Numbered from the stretch's first letter, positions 1 to 5,938 are shown. The stretch: DNA of 6,996 nucleotides from Parcubacteria group bacterium Gr01-1014_72 (GCA_007375925.1 VMFH01000022.1:1-6996), one strand, 5' to 3'. The notes: generated by a model not told the origin, from the sequence alone. Program-made: numbers and translations.

Positions 1-420
1 GTTGGTAATGTAGGAGGTGGAGCAATCAATCACACGCGTTCCTCCCGGGAGCACGTAGCGCGTCATGCGGGTGTTGAAATACGCATTACCCATCGAGTGG
101 CAGCCCGTTCCAAGCAGCGCAATCTGCGCATCGGTACACACGCCGCTTTGTCCGGAGCCTCCGCTGCAGCCAGTGACGTATTCACTGCTGCAACTCTTTA
201 CGGCGTACGATCCGACGATAACGTACTTTGTCATAGCAGTGTTGAAGCGCACACTCGGGTTTTGCTCCATAGCGTGGCATCCCGGAATGAGTGATTCAAT
301 TTCTTTACAAGATGGATCCGTGCTTATAGGAGTTGTGGATGCGGTCCGCGTTGGGTCCGCTTCACATGCGTAGTATTCGCCGCATTCCGGGGAACTCCAC
401 GATACAACTCGCGTTTCGCC
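1..420 (-). repeat. C-terminal tandem protein repeat, 2 full units and start of a third
   Basis: Within the giant protein, unit 1 (residues 797-865, 420-214), unit 2 (866-922, 213-43) and the start of unit 3 (from 923, 42-1) align. Each opens with a strand of the form G-x-x-x-V-x-x-[CW]-S-[ST]: GETRVVSWSS, GSYAVKSCSS and GTRVIDCST. Units 1 and 2 then carry C-[KT]-[ED], later GCHxM, then FNTxMTxYV. FNTAMTKYV in unit 1 matches FNTRMTRYV in unit 2. Period is 69 then 57 residues, the difference lying in the linker. The array leaves the window at position 1, so the copy number is unknown. Confidence 0.8.
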
Positions 421-2808
421 GGCGGGACAGCTTACTACGCTGAAGAGCGCGGGACAGATTACTGTTTTCGGTTCTTCAGGTTTCACAATTTTAAAATTTT
501 CTGACGAGCCGCGGCAATCATTCACCGTCGCAAAGAGCGGAAATTCGCTACGTTCAAGGAACACCGATTCTGATGTTACTTCTGTTTTACAACCTCCCGA
601 TCCGCTTACGAACGAAGCACCTCCCGGTTTACTAATGGTGAAGGTACGAATTCCATCCTCGTCCTTAAGTTCAAGGGCATACTTCGCTCCATCCGCTCCA
701 TCGGCCCCTCCTGAGAAGAGAAATTTTGCCCTACCGGTTGCGTTTGGCGCGCGCTGTTCAAAGACGCATTCATAGACCGGACAGCCGCTTGTACCTGTAA
801 ATCCGCGTTTACTGGAACCCGTTGGACACTCAAAGTCGTTCATAAGGGGACAGATCGGTCTGACCGGCTCACGGTCAAAGTCTGGAATGGGGATACAGGT
901 GCCAAACGACGGACAGCGATTCGGCCCTCTGGAAATGAACTCCCGATAGAAGCCGATTTGGCAGGGAGCAGGAAAGGCAACGGAAATGTCGGGACAGACA
1001 TATGGAGGAACGAACCCGGGCACGCGACGTACGTTTGTCGGGAGGGGAGGCGGGCCCTCTGGATTGTCCAGCCACGCTTCAAAACGTCGGAGGGCTTCTT
1101 CCTTGTTTATCTTCCGTGGAAGAAAGGAGGTTTCCGTCGTTTCTATTCCATCATCCGTAATCCTGCGTGCCGTTGTCGGCAATGGTGCGGGAGGTTCTGT
1201 TGCTTTTTCAGTTTGTTTAATTTCATACACCGCTTCATATTTTGTGCGGGCTGTATCACGATCCACAATACCTCGGCGTGCCGCTTCTGCGAGGCAGAGT
1301 TCGCCGTTTTGGCGGCAAAATGTTTCCATTTCAAGAAACGTACGGAACGAACGGTCGCCGATGGTGATGACCGTCCCGCTCTCTATCTGTCGCTGCGCTT
1401 CTTCTCGGGCGGCCATCGTTTTTGAGGCACGTTCTATAGTCCGGCGTATCCCCTCTACGGCACCCTCCGCCGCGGGAGTTTCCGCGGCGAGCGCCTCCAA
1501 CCGGGGGAGCACGGTTCGGGTGGCAGCGATGCACGCTTCATGCGCCGATTCGGATTCGCAACCGCGCGGATCGGTAATGCCGCGATTTTTTAATTCAGCG
1601 CGAATGATCTCATCTACTCGTGTATTGGCGGTAAATGTCGTACGCTCGTCATCGGGAATGAATGTCTCGCATGAGAGGGGATTTGCTTCACATGCGGCAA
1701 AGTCAACCGTGCTACCCGTTGCACGAATTTTGCGGACCATCTTTAAGGCAAAATCACGTTCCTGTTGTGTTACAAGGCCGCGCGTGAAGAGAAAATTCAC
1801 ACCAACCTCAACAGCCTCAACATTGCCTCGCGCCGCCTCACCTTCAATGTAGCGCCCGATTGCAACAGGGGTAGTGATCGTTCGGCCATCAACGGTAGTG
1901 AAGGATGCCTCTTCAATATGCCTCTCTTGTGTTGCGACGGCGGTTGCGACGTCTTCGTATGCGGCTTCAAGCTCTGTAATGCCTTCATTGCCGAAGAAGC
2001 GGGTGGCTATAGTGCGGCATACCGGCGGAATACCACGTACACCTTCTCCGCGCCCCTCTTTGCCGGGGTTGAGGCAAAAATTACCGCACCCCTCAAGCGT
2101 GCCGTCTCCGCACTCAATATCACCGCGCCGGAGCGCCAGTTGGAGCTCCACGCTTGCCTCGGAAGCTTCAGCGCCGCTTCTCCCTTCCGGCGAAAGCACC
2201 GCCTGCACGCGTTCATGCTTCGCAAGGCGCGCGCATAAGCGTAAAAGATCTGTTGAGGCGGTGTCAGGATCCATGGCCTTGCATTCTTCAATCTCAACGC
2301 CAATCTCTTGCGCCGCTTCGATTAATCTCTTTTTTTGAGAGACGCTCTTCGGGGTCAGATCGAGTGCGCGCGCGGCGGACGGATCTTTTTCAGTGATGCG
2401 CTTCGCGAGGTCGTTGGCGACTTCAACAAGACATGCGGTGGTTGTGCAGCGCTTCAGCGCCTCTGCAGTGCTACCGCTCAATTCCGAAAGGACGCTGTCC
2501 ACGTGCTTAATTTCATCCGCATTAAATAAATGGTGGCGTTTGCCGATCTCTGCGCACTCGGTGATAAACCGTTCAGTATCGCAGAGCGCCTTTGCTTCCT
2601 CGGAAGAGGAAATGGTTTTGCCGACGAGGCGGCCGACGTCTGCGATTGCCGCAGTAATATCCGCTTCGGTCGGAGTTTGTGCACGTACCGTTCGAGTGTC
2701 GGCGGCTACGATGAGTATGCTTACCGCGAGCGTTAGAAGAACGAGGAACCATTCACCACCGGCACAACGCGGAATGTGCAGAAAGTGATTTTTACAAAAT
2801 GTGCTCAT
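1..2808 (-). CDS. Giant secreted Cys-rich repeat protein, partial (C-terminus outside window)
   Basis: Reading from ATG at 2808 toward position 1 gives 936 codons with no stop, so the 3' end lies outside the window. I do not recognise a named family. Residues 20-36 are a hydrophobic segment (WFLVLLTLAVSILIVAA), followed by a possible signal-peptidase site after VRA (41-43), so the protein is probably exported. Residues 45-590 are charged and probably helical. They carry spaced cysteine pairs at C76/C85, C121/C126, C373/C380, C417/C426 and C498/C505, plus a cluster at C233, C241, C245 and C264. After a Pro-rich linker (about 590-603) come three Cys-Pro modules (604-638, 652-681, 784-815). Between the second and third lies a beta-rich, Ig-like segment (about 700-776: a GADGADGA turn, then YALELKDEDG and VNDCRG). 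A tandem repeat fills residue 797 to the edge. The start is 6 nt after the stop of the NPF-motif gene, has no clear Shine-Dalgarno site and is probably translationally coupled. Disulfide-bonded surface or pilus-like roles are inference only. Confidence 0.85.
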   Translation of the reverse strand, partial: MSTFCKNHFLHIPRCAGGEWFLVLLTLAVSILIVAADTRTVRAQTPTEADITAAIADVGRLVGKTISSSEEAKALCDTERFITECAEIGKRHHLFNADEIKHVDSVLSELSGSTAEALKRCTTTACLVEVANDLAKRITEKDPSAARALDLTPKSVSQKKRLIEAAQEIGVEIEECKAMDPDTASTDLLRLCARLAKHERVQAVLSPEGRSGAEASEASVELQLALRRGDIECGDGTLEGCGNFCLNPGKEGRGEGVRGIPPVCRTIATRFFGNEGITELEAAYEDVATAVATQERHIEEASFTTVDGRTITTPVAIGRYIEGEAARGNVEAVEVGVNFLFTRGLVTQQERDFALKMVRKIRATGSTVDFAACEANPLSCETFIPDDERTTFTANTRVDEIIRAELKNRGITDPRGCESESAHEACIAATRTVLPRLEALAAETPAAEGAVEGIRRTIERASKTMAAREEAQRQIESGTVITIGDRSFRTFLEMETFCRQNGELCLAEAARRGIVDRDTARTKYEAVYEIKQTEKATEPPAPLPTTARRITDDGIETTETSFLPRKINKEEALRRFEAWLDNPEGPPPLPTNVRRVPGFVPPYVCPDISVAFPAPCQIGFYREFISRGPNRCPSFGTCIPIPDFDREPVRPICPLMNDFECPTGSSKRGFTGTSGCPVYECVFEQRAPNATGRAKFLFSGGADGADGAKYALELKDEDGIRTFTISKPGGASFVSGSGGCKTEVTSESVFLERSEFPLFATVNDCRGSSENFKIVKPEEPKTVICPALFSVVSCPAGETRVVSWSSPECGEYYACEADPTRTASTTPISTDPSCKEIESLIPGCHAMEQNPSVRFNTAMTKYVIVGSYAVKSCSSEYVTGCSGGSGQSGVCTDAQIALLGTGCHSMGNAYFNTRMTRYVLPGGTRVIDCSTSYITN
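364..999 (-). repeat. Three Cys-Pro modules of the giant protein
   Basis: Three short segments share the order [VI]CP, then a second Cys (CP in modules 2 and 3) with a Gly shortly after it, then a Cys, then a final Cys 3 or 4 residues later. They lie at 999-895 (starts VCPDISVAF), 855-766 (starts ICPLMNDFECPTG) and 459-364 (starts ICPALFSVVSCPAG). The third is separated from the second by the Ig-like segment. Each holds four Cys or more, which suggests small disulfide-bonded folds. The CP-x-G pattern resembles short Cys motifs often seen in Patescibacteria surface proteins, but I cannot name a family. Confidence 0.6.
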
Positions 2809-2814
2809 GGCCGT

Positions 2815-3084
2815 TTACTCAAAAGGATTAAGAACTTTCTTTGCCTTTTCAAACGGATTCGCCTCAACTTGCTCCAAGGGGTTCACGGCTTGGAAGGGAT
2901 TGGCTGCTTTCGCCGCATCCGTTGCAACCTTTTCCACGGCCGCTTCTTCTACTTTAGTGCGTTCCGCTTCGGCTCGTTTGTAACCGTTGCTGTTTCCGGC
3001 TACATAACCGATGATAATGCCGACGATGAGGGCTCCTGCGACAAGTACTCCGCGCCCGAACGAGAATGTTTGCATGGTATGCAT
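2815..3084 (-). CDS. Small single-TM protein with glycine zipper and C-terminal NPF repeats
   Basis: This 89-residue protein has a short N-terminus and one membrane segment at about residues 12-30. A perfect glycine zipper is visible: G22, G26, G30 and G34, each four apart. A charged helical stretch follows (about 35-60). The tail has four related motifs: NPF at 62-64, NPL at 68-70, NPF at 76-78 and NPF at 86-88. Their start-to-start spacing grows by two each time (6, 8, 10). Proteins with such NPF/NPL tails recur in Patescibacteria genomes from memory; their function is not known to me. It is the first gene of a minus-strand unit and ends 6 nt before the giant secreted protein, so the two are probably co-expressed and may act together at the membrane. 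The start at 3084 is favoured; an ATG three codons later (3075) is also possible. An AGGAG lies 16 nt upstream, too far for a normal ribosome site, within a hairpin loop. Orientation in the membrane is unclear. Confidence 0.85.
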   Translation of the reverse strand: MHTMQTFSFGRGVLVAGALIVGIIIGYVAGNSNGYKRAEAERTKVEEAAVEKVATDAAKAANPFQAVNPLEQVEANPFEKAKKVLNPFE

Positions 3085-3085
3085 A

Positions 3086-3124
3086 GTTCCGCGGGATACA
3101 CTCCTGCGGAACCTAATAATTAGG
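3086..3124 (-). promoter_or_regulatory. Leader RNA with palindrome and SD-in-loop hairpin
   Basis: In the predicted 5' leader of the NPF-motif gene, CCTAATAATTAGG (3112-3124) is a perfect palindrome around a central base. Directly after it on the minus strand, GTTCCGC and GCGGAAC (3112-3106 and 3092-3086) form a 7-bp stem with a 13-nt loop. The loop begins with AGGAG (3105-3101), the only Shine-Dalgarno-like sequence near the gene, and the stem ends one base before the ATG. Folding could bring AGGAG nearer the start codon or control access to it. This is inferred from base pairing only. Confidence 0.4.
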
Positions 3125-3152
3125 AGAGTGATAAATTGGACATGACAATACT

Positions 3153-3180
3153 AGTATAGCGCTTTCGGTAAAGTCTCCAA
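3153..3180 (-). promoter_or_regulatory. Promoter for the NPF-protein/giant-protein unit
   Basis: On the minus strand, TTGGAG (3180-3175) as -35 and TATACT (3158-3153) as -10 are 16 nt apart. Transcription would begin near 3146 and give a leader of about 60 nt before the ATG at 3084. The -10 lies inside the 9-mer GCTATACTA that recurs at two other starts in the window. The -10 overlaps the palindrome ATACTAGTAT (3148-3157), so it could also be an operator. Confidence 0.6.
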
Positions 3181-3185
3181 TACCG

Positions 3186-3194
3186 TTATCCACA
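3186..3194 (+). other. Perfect DnaA-box 9-mer
   Basis: TTATCCACA is identical to the strong E. coli-type DnaA box. It lies in the divergent region, just upstream of the minus-strand promoter and about 90 bp before an AT-rich stretch. Only one exact copy was noticed in the window, so it may mark DnaA control or part of an origin, or be chance. Confidence 0.35.
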
Positions 3195-3213
3195 GGGCAT
3201 CGTTTTGAGGACT

Positions 3214-3245
3214 TACGCCGTTTTTTCTGCTGAAAAAACGGCGTA
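3214..3245. repeat. Perfect 14-bp inverted repeat, 4-nt loop
   Basis: The left arm at 3214-3227 (TACGCCGTTTTTTC) and the right arm at 3232-3245 (GAAAAAACGGCGTA) are exact reverse complements around the loop TGCT. The T-run is inside the stem and no T-run follows on either strand, so it is not a classical intrinsic terminator. It sits between the two divergent promoters and could be a protein-binding site, a transcription insulator or a small-element remnant. Confidence 0.6.
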
Positions 3246-3275
3246 CCCCTAGAAATAGAGGCCCGCCGAAGGTTT

Positions 3276-3305
3276 TTGGAGTTTATGAAGCATATGCTGT
3301 ACAAT
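3276..3305 (+). promoter_or_regulatory. Candidate upstream promoter for doxX-like/ndh operon
   Basis: TTGGAG (3276-3281) and TACAAT (3300-3305) are separated by 18 nt. The -35 is identical to that of the divergent minus-strand promoter. Transcription would start near 3312, giving a leader of about 63 nt if translation begins at 3375. The -10 overlaps the palindrome at 3301-3312, so a bound regulator could block it. Confidence 0.4.
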
Positions 3306-3312
3306 ATATTGT
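3289..3312. promoter_or_regulatory. Two adjacent perfect palindromes, possible operator
   Basis: AGCATATGCT (3289-3298) and ACAATATATTGT (3301-3312) are each perfect palindromes, two bases apart. They lie over the spacer and -10 of the candidate upstream promoter for the plus-strand operon. Dimeric helix-turn-helix regulators bind sites of this kind, but no regulator gene is in the window. Confidence 0.4.
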
Positions 3313-3362
3313 GACTATGTATTTTGGTTACTTTTCCCACTAATTACCAAAAGTTACCAGTT

Positions 3363-3374
3363 TATAAATTAAAC
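3363..3374 (+). promoter_or_regulatory. -10 element for a possible leaderless doxX-like transcript
   Basis: TATAAA at 3363-3368 is followed by six bases and the ATG at 3375. This is the same geometry as the TATACT elements before 5933 and 6099. Transcription would begin at or next to the A of the ATG. No good -35 was found at the usual distance, so the call is weak compared with the other two. Confidence 0.35.
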
Positions 3375-3761
3375 ATGAACAGAGGAATTGCAGAGTGGGT
3401 TCTCCGCATCGCCGTTGCCGGTGAGTTCATTGGGCACGGCATGTTCGCCCTCCAAGGAAAGGAGGGATGGTTCAAGTATTTTGAGGCCGTCGGTATTAAT
3501 AATCCCGACACAATTGTGACACTGCTCTTTTGGGTCGGCGTTTCGGATATCGCGCTCGCCCTTCTTGTACTCTTTCGCCCCATCCGTATCGCCGTCCTCT
3601 GGATGGCCGCGTGGGGACTCTGGACCGCACTCATCCGTTGGCCAATTGGTCCTGACCCTGTGTGGGACTTCGTTGAACGCTTCGCAAACTGGGGAGCTCC
3701 GCTCGCCCTCCTTCTCCTCCGCGGATGGCCGCGAAATGCGCGTGCGTGGTTTCGCGACTAA
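3375..3761 (+). CDS. DoxX-like integral membrane protein
   Basis: A 128-residue protein that is mostly membrane-embedded. Hydrophobic segments lie at about residues 5-26, 46-67, 69-88 and 103-116. The N-terminal part (RIAVAGEFIGHGMFALQG) and four-helix layout fit the DoxX/DoxX-like family. Some members belong to quinone-linked membrane oxidoreductases, but most have no proven function. The reading frame opens further upstream with a TTG at 3324. I prefer the ATG at 3375 because the upstream 17 codons look like AT-rich promoter DNA and TATAAA lies just before this ATG. No Shine-Dalgarno site is visible at either start. The NADH dehydrogenase-like gene starts 6 nt after its stop, so the two form an operon, and a shared role in membrane electron transfer is plausible. 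The family call is by general resemblance, without a catalytic motif. Confidence 0.75.
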   Translation: MNRGIAEWVLRIAVAGEFIGHGMFALQGKEGWFKYFEAVGINNPDTIVTLLFWVGVSDIALALLVLFRPIRIAVLWMAAWGLWTALIRWPIGPDPVWDFVERFANWGAPLALLLLRGWPRNARAWFRD

Positions 3762-3767
3762 TCACCT

Positions 3768-4853
3768 ATGCAGTCGTCTCAAAAGAGAGTGCTCATTGTG
3801 GGTGGCGGTTTTGGTGGCGTTGCCGTGGCGCGCGCGCTTGCGAAATACCGCAACCCACGCCTTTCAATTACGCTTGTCTCTGACAAACCGCACCTTGAGT
3901 ACTACCCGGCTCTCTATCGTACGGCGACCGGCCGCTCCGTAAACGAGGTCTGCATCGCCTTCACAGACATCTTCCGCGGGCTCCCCGTCACGGTTGCGGG
4001 GGATAGGATTGAGGCGATTGACACGGCGGCGCGAAGCGCGCGGGGGCGGCGCGGCTCGTACCCCTATGACTACGCGGTACTCGCGCTCGGCTCGGTACCC
4101 GCCTACTTCGGCATCCCCGGACTTCCGAAGCATTCGTTCAGGTTCGCATCAACCGCCGACGCGCTCCTCCTCCGGAATCGCATCCACACACTCCTCGGAC
4201 TGGAGGAAATAACTCCTCCAGACGGCGCCCACGCCACAATCGCAATCATTGGCGCCGGTCCAAGCGGCGTAGAGCTTGCCGGAGAGCTCGCCTCGTACCT
4301 ACATTCACTCAAAGAGACGCACGGAAGGGGATTGCGGGTACTCCTCATAGAGGCGCTCGCGGAGGTTCTTCCCGGGTTCTCCCCGAGCGTGCAGAAACGC
4401 GTGCGACGGCGGCTTCAGAAACTTGGCGTGGGAGTCATAACCGGAAAGAAACTGGAGGAGGTGCACGAGGGAGTAATCGTCCTCGCGGGGGAGACGGTGA
4501 GGACCGCCGCGACAATATGGACCGCCGGCATGCGCCCCGCCACTCTCCCGACTGAACCGCCGCTGCTGCGCGACACGGGAGGGCGGCTCGTTGTAGACGA
4601 GTACCTTCGCGTGCGGGGAGCGGAAGAGATCTACGCCATCGGTGACAATGCGGCGACGCCGTGGAGCGGGATGGCGCAGACGGCAATTCTAGATGCAAAC
4701 TGCGCGGCAGAAAACATCATCCGGTCACTCTCGCACAAGCCTCTCGTTTCATACCGCCACAAAAAGCCCGACTACGCGATTCCGGTCGGAGGCCCGTACG
4801 CCGTCGTGCTCGCCGGAGGGCTTTCCTTCTTCGGCATCATGGGCTGGATGTAG
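3768..4853 (+). CDS. ndh: Type II NADH dehydrogenase-like FAD oxidoreductase, cut short by in-frame TAG
   Basis: This 361-residue flavoprotein belongs to the pyridine-nucleotide-disulfide oxidoreductase group and resembles NDH-2, which passes electrons from NADH to quinone at the inner face of the membrane without pumping protons. Visible motifs are the FAD-binding GGGFGG (12-17), HLEYYPALY (42-50), the NAD-binding IGAGPSGVE (161-169), WTAG (251-254), the second FAD contact IGDNA (291-295) and the quinone-side AQTA (303-306). The stop TAG (4851-4853) falls directly after GIMGWM, where NDH-2 relatives normally continue into the C-terminal membrane-binding helices. The same frame continues for 43 codons in a family-like sequence, so the natural full length would be about 405 residues. 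The truncated form keeps both nucleotide-binding domains but may be soluble or inactive. It is 6 nt downstream of the DoxX-like gene and has no Shine-Dalgarno site. The family call is firm; the exact electron acceptor is inferred. Confidence 0.9.
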   Translation: MQSSQKRVLIVGGGFGGVAVARALAKYRNPRLSITLVSDKPHLEYYPALYRTATGRSVNEVCIAFTDIFRGLPVTVAGDRIEAIDTAARSARGRRGSYPYDYAVLALGSVPAYFGIPGLPKHSFRFASTADALLLRNRIHTLLGLEEITPPDGAHATIAIIGAGPSGVELAGELASYLHSLKETHGRGLRVLLIEALAEVLPGFSPSVQKRVRRRLQKLGVGVITGKKLEEVHEGVIVLAGETVRTAATIWTAGMRPATLPTEPPLLRDTGGRLVVDEYLRVRGAEEIYAIGDNAATPWSGMAQTAILDANCAAENIIRSLSHKPLVSYRHKKPDYAIPVGGPYAVVLAGGLSFFGIMGWM

Positions 4854-4985
4854 CGGCGCGCTGCGGACCTGCGCTACCTCCTCTCCATCCTCCCGCCCCT
4901 CAAGGCAATTCGCACGTGGCATGGAGGAAAAACGGTCTGTGAATCCTGTCGCATTTGCGTGACGGAAGATATGGAACGCCGGTAA
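4854..4985 (+). pseudogene. In-frame C-terminal remainder of NDH-2 beyond the TAG
   Basis: After the TAG, 43 sense codons follow in the same frame before TAA (4983-4985). The part beginning RRAADLRYLLSILPPLKAIR looks like the membrane-associated tail of NDH-2-like proteins: an Arg-rich start, an aromatic/leucine helix, and a Pro-Pro turn. The end contains CESCRIC, a C-x2-C-x2-C cluster that I do not expect in this family. It could be a recent nonsense mutation (TTG or TGG to TAG is one base), stop readthrough, or a base-call error. No separate start codon or ribosome site precedes it. Confidence 0.6.
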
Positions 4986-5004
4986 CCAAAAATACTGCAC
5001 CTCT

Positions 5005-5694
5005 TTATTCAAGCCCAAGTAACCGTTTCGCGATATTTTTTGTTTCCTCTCGGAAATATTTCTTAATACCCTCCCACGTTGCGTCAAAGAGGAGGGGGGG
5101 CATCGGATCGCTATCGGCATCGTCAAAAAACACGAGGCTCTTGAGGATATGGTTCTGATTTTGGCGTACTGAATACTGCTTCATGGAACTCTCTATGCTC
5201 TTCAAAAGCGGTTGTACGTGAAGGGAGAGCCAGTAAAGGTCAATAAAATCGCGTTTCTTGCCGCGCTGGCTAATCGCGGTGATTTTCATGGACGCGATAT
5301 CGGGAGGAGTAAGAATAGAAATAGTTCCCGCTTGCAAGAAAGGATGCGCGGGACTGAAAAAGGGGTAGGCAATCAAGCTCATCTTCGCGCCCTGGAATTC
5401 TCCATATACCGTCCCTCGGTCAAGAGAAGATGTTTTCCAAGTACCGGCGGCGCTCAATGTTTCCTCAATCTTTTTCTCATTGAAAGATTCCTCCGGAGTG
5501 AAAAAATCCAGATCAACAGACTGGCGATGTCCTACCTGAAGCGCAAGCGCCGTCCCGCCCGCCAAATACCAATGCCCCGACGAAAAAAAGGGGGTTGCCG
5601 CACACTTCAAAAATACCCTTCGCGTTATATCCGGAAGCGACTTGCTATGCAGCTGCCCCAAGACAGAAGAATCTATGTCAAAAGGAGTGACCAT
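5005..5694 (-). CDS. AbiEii/AbiGii-like nucleotidyltransferase (toxin-like)
   Basis: A 229-residue member of the AbiEii-type nucleotidyltransferases. In the AbiE system such an enzyme is the toxin and modifies RNA or blocks growth unless its partner is present. Key parts are the nucleotide-binding GGTALAL (46-52), HRQSVDLDFF (56-65) with the metal-binding Asp pair D61 and D63, and the later KRDFIDLY (147-154) with D149 and D152. The catalytic layout looks intact. The start at 5694 lies inside the preceding DUF6922-like gene, a 22-nt overlap with that gene's TAG at 5675-5673, so translation is probably coupled. It converges on the NDH-2 gene, and the short gap 4986-5004 shows no terminator hairpin. 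It could equally be a non-toxin member of the family with a housekeeping or defence role; the sequence alone cannot separate these. Confidence 0.85.
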   Translation of the reverse strand: MVTPFDIDSSVLGQLHSKSLPDITRRVFLKCAATPFFSSGHWYLAGGTALALQVGHRQSVDLDFFTPEESFNEKKIEETLSAAGTWKTSSLDRGTVYGEFQGAKMSLIAYPFFSPAHPFLQAGTISILTPPDIASMKITAISQRGKKRDFIDLYWLSLHVQPLLKSIESSMKQYSVRQNQNHILKSLVFFDDADSDPMPPLLFDATWEGIKKYFREETKNIAKRLLGLE

Positions 5695-5933
5695 AATGCT
5701 TTTGATTTCTGGTGCACTTGGCTGCGCGGAAGGTTCATGACTTCCTTTATGGTTTGTTTCGGATATCGCCTAAAAAGCCAGCGCACCTCGTCCGGTTCTC
5801 CAAAATCAAGAATGCGCTCAATGATGTAGCGCGCGTGCTTTTCGGGGTCTATCGTCTTCGGATCAACATCCCAAAAAAGAGTCTGGCGGAATTCAATGTT
5901 CGGTTGAGTTTTGTACGATAGCGATTTTTTCAT
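5673..5933 (-). CDS. DUF6922-like small protein, antitoxin-like partner of AbiEii enzyme
   Basis: This 86-residue protein begins MKKSLSYKTQ. It has the pattern LFWDVD (19-24), DPEKHARYIIERIL (29-42), then WLFRRYP (52-58), and ends KALWSLLLT. From memory this matches the DUF6922 group, small helical proteins often encoded just before AbiEii-like nucleotidyltransferases; a neutralising role is inferred from context. The stop is TAG at 5675-5673, which shows TAG is used as an ordinary stop here. It overlaps the next gene by 22 nt. The ATG at 5933 follows a TATACT element by six bases, so the transcript may be leaderless. Confidence 0.75.
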   Translation of the reverse strand: MKKSLSYKTQPNIEFRQTLFWDVDPKTIDPEKHARYIIERILDFGEPDEVRWLFRRYPKQTIKEVMNLPRSQVHQKSKALWSLLLT

Positions 5934-5938
5934 ACATA

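Noticed and set aside
986..1852. Plus-strand open frame of 288 codons
   Set aside because: It is opposite the giant secreted protein, is rich in Ser/Arg/Ala without domains, and has no promoter. The minus-strand frame is open over the whole region with a signal peptide.
3113..3340. Minus-strand 75-codon frame in the intergenic region
   Set aside because: It covers the divergent promoters, inverted repeat and palindromes, and has no recognisable protein character.
3324..3374. TTG start giving the DoxX-like protein 17 extra residues
   Set aside because: The extra residues are polar and come from AT-rich promoter-like DNA; the ATG at 3375 follows a TATAAA element and begins the membrane protein cleanly.
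4851..4853. TAG reassigned to an amino acid in this organism
   Set aside because: TAG ends the DUF6922-like gene at 5675-5673, and known CPR recoding concerns UGA, so a local mutation or readthrough is more likely.
5212..5829. Plus-strand open frame of 205 codons
   Set aside because: It is antisense to the AbiEii-like and DUF6922-like genes, both of which have clear family motifs.
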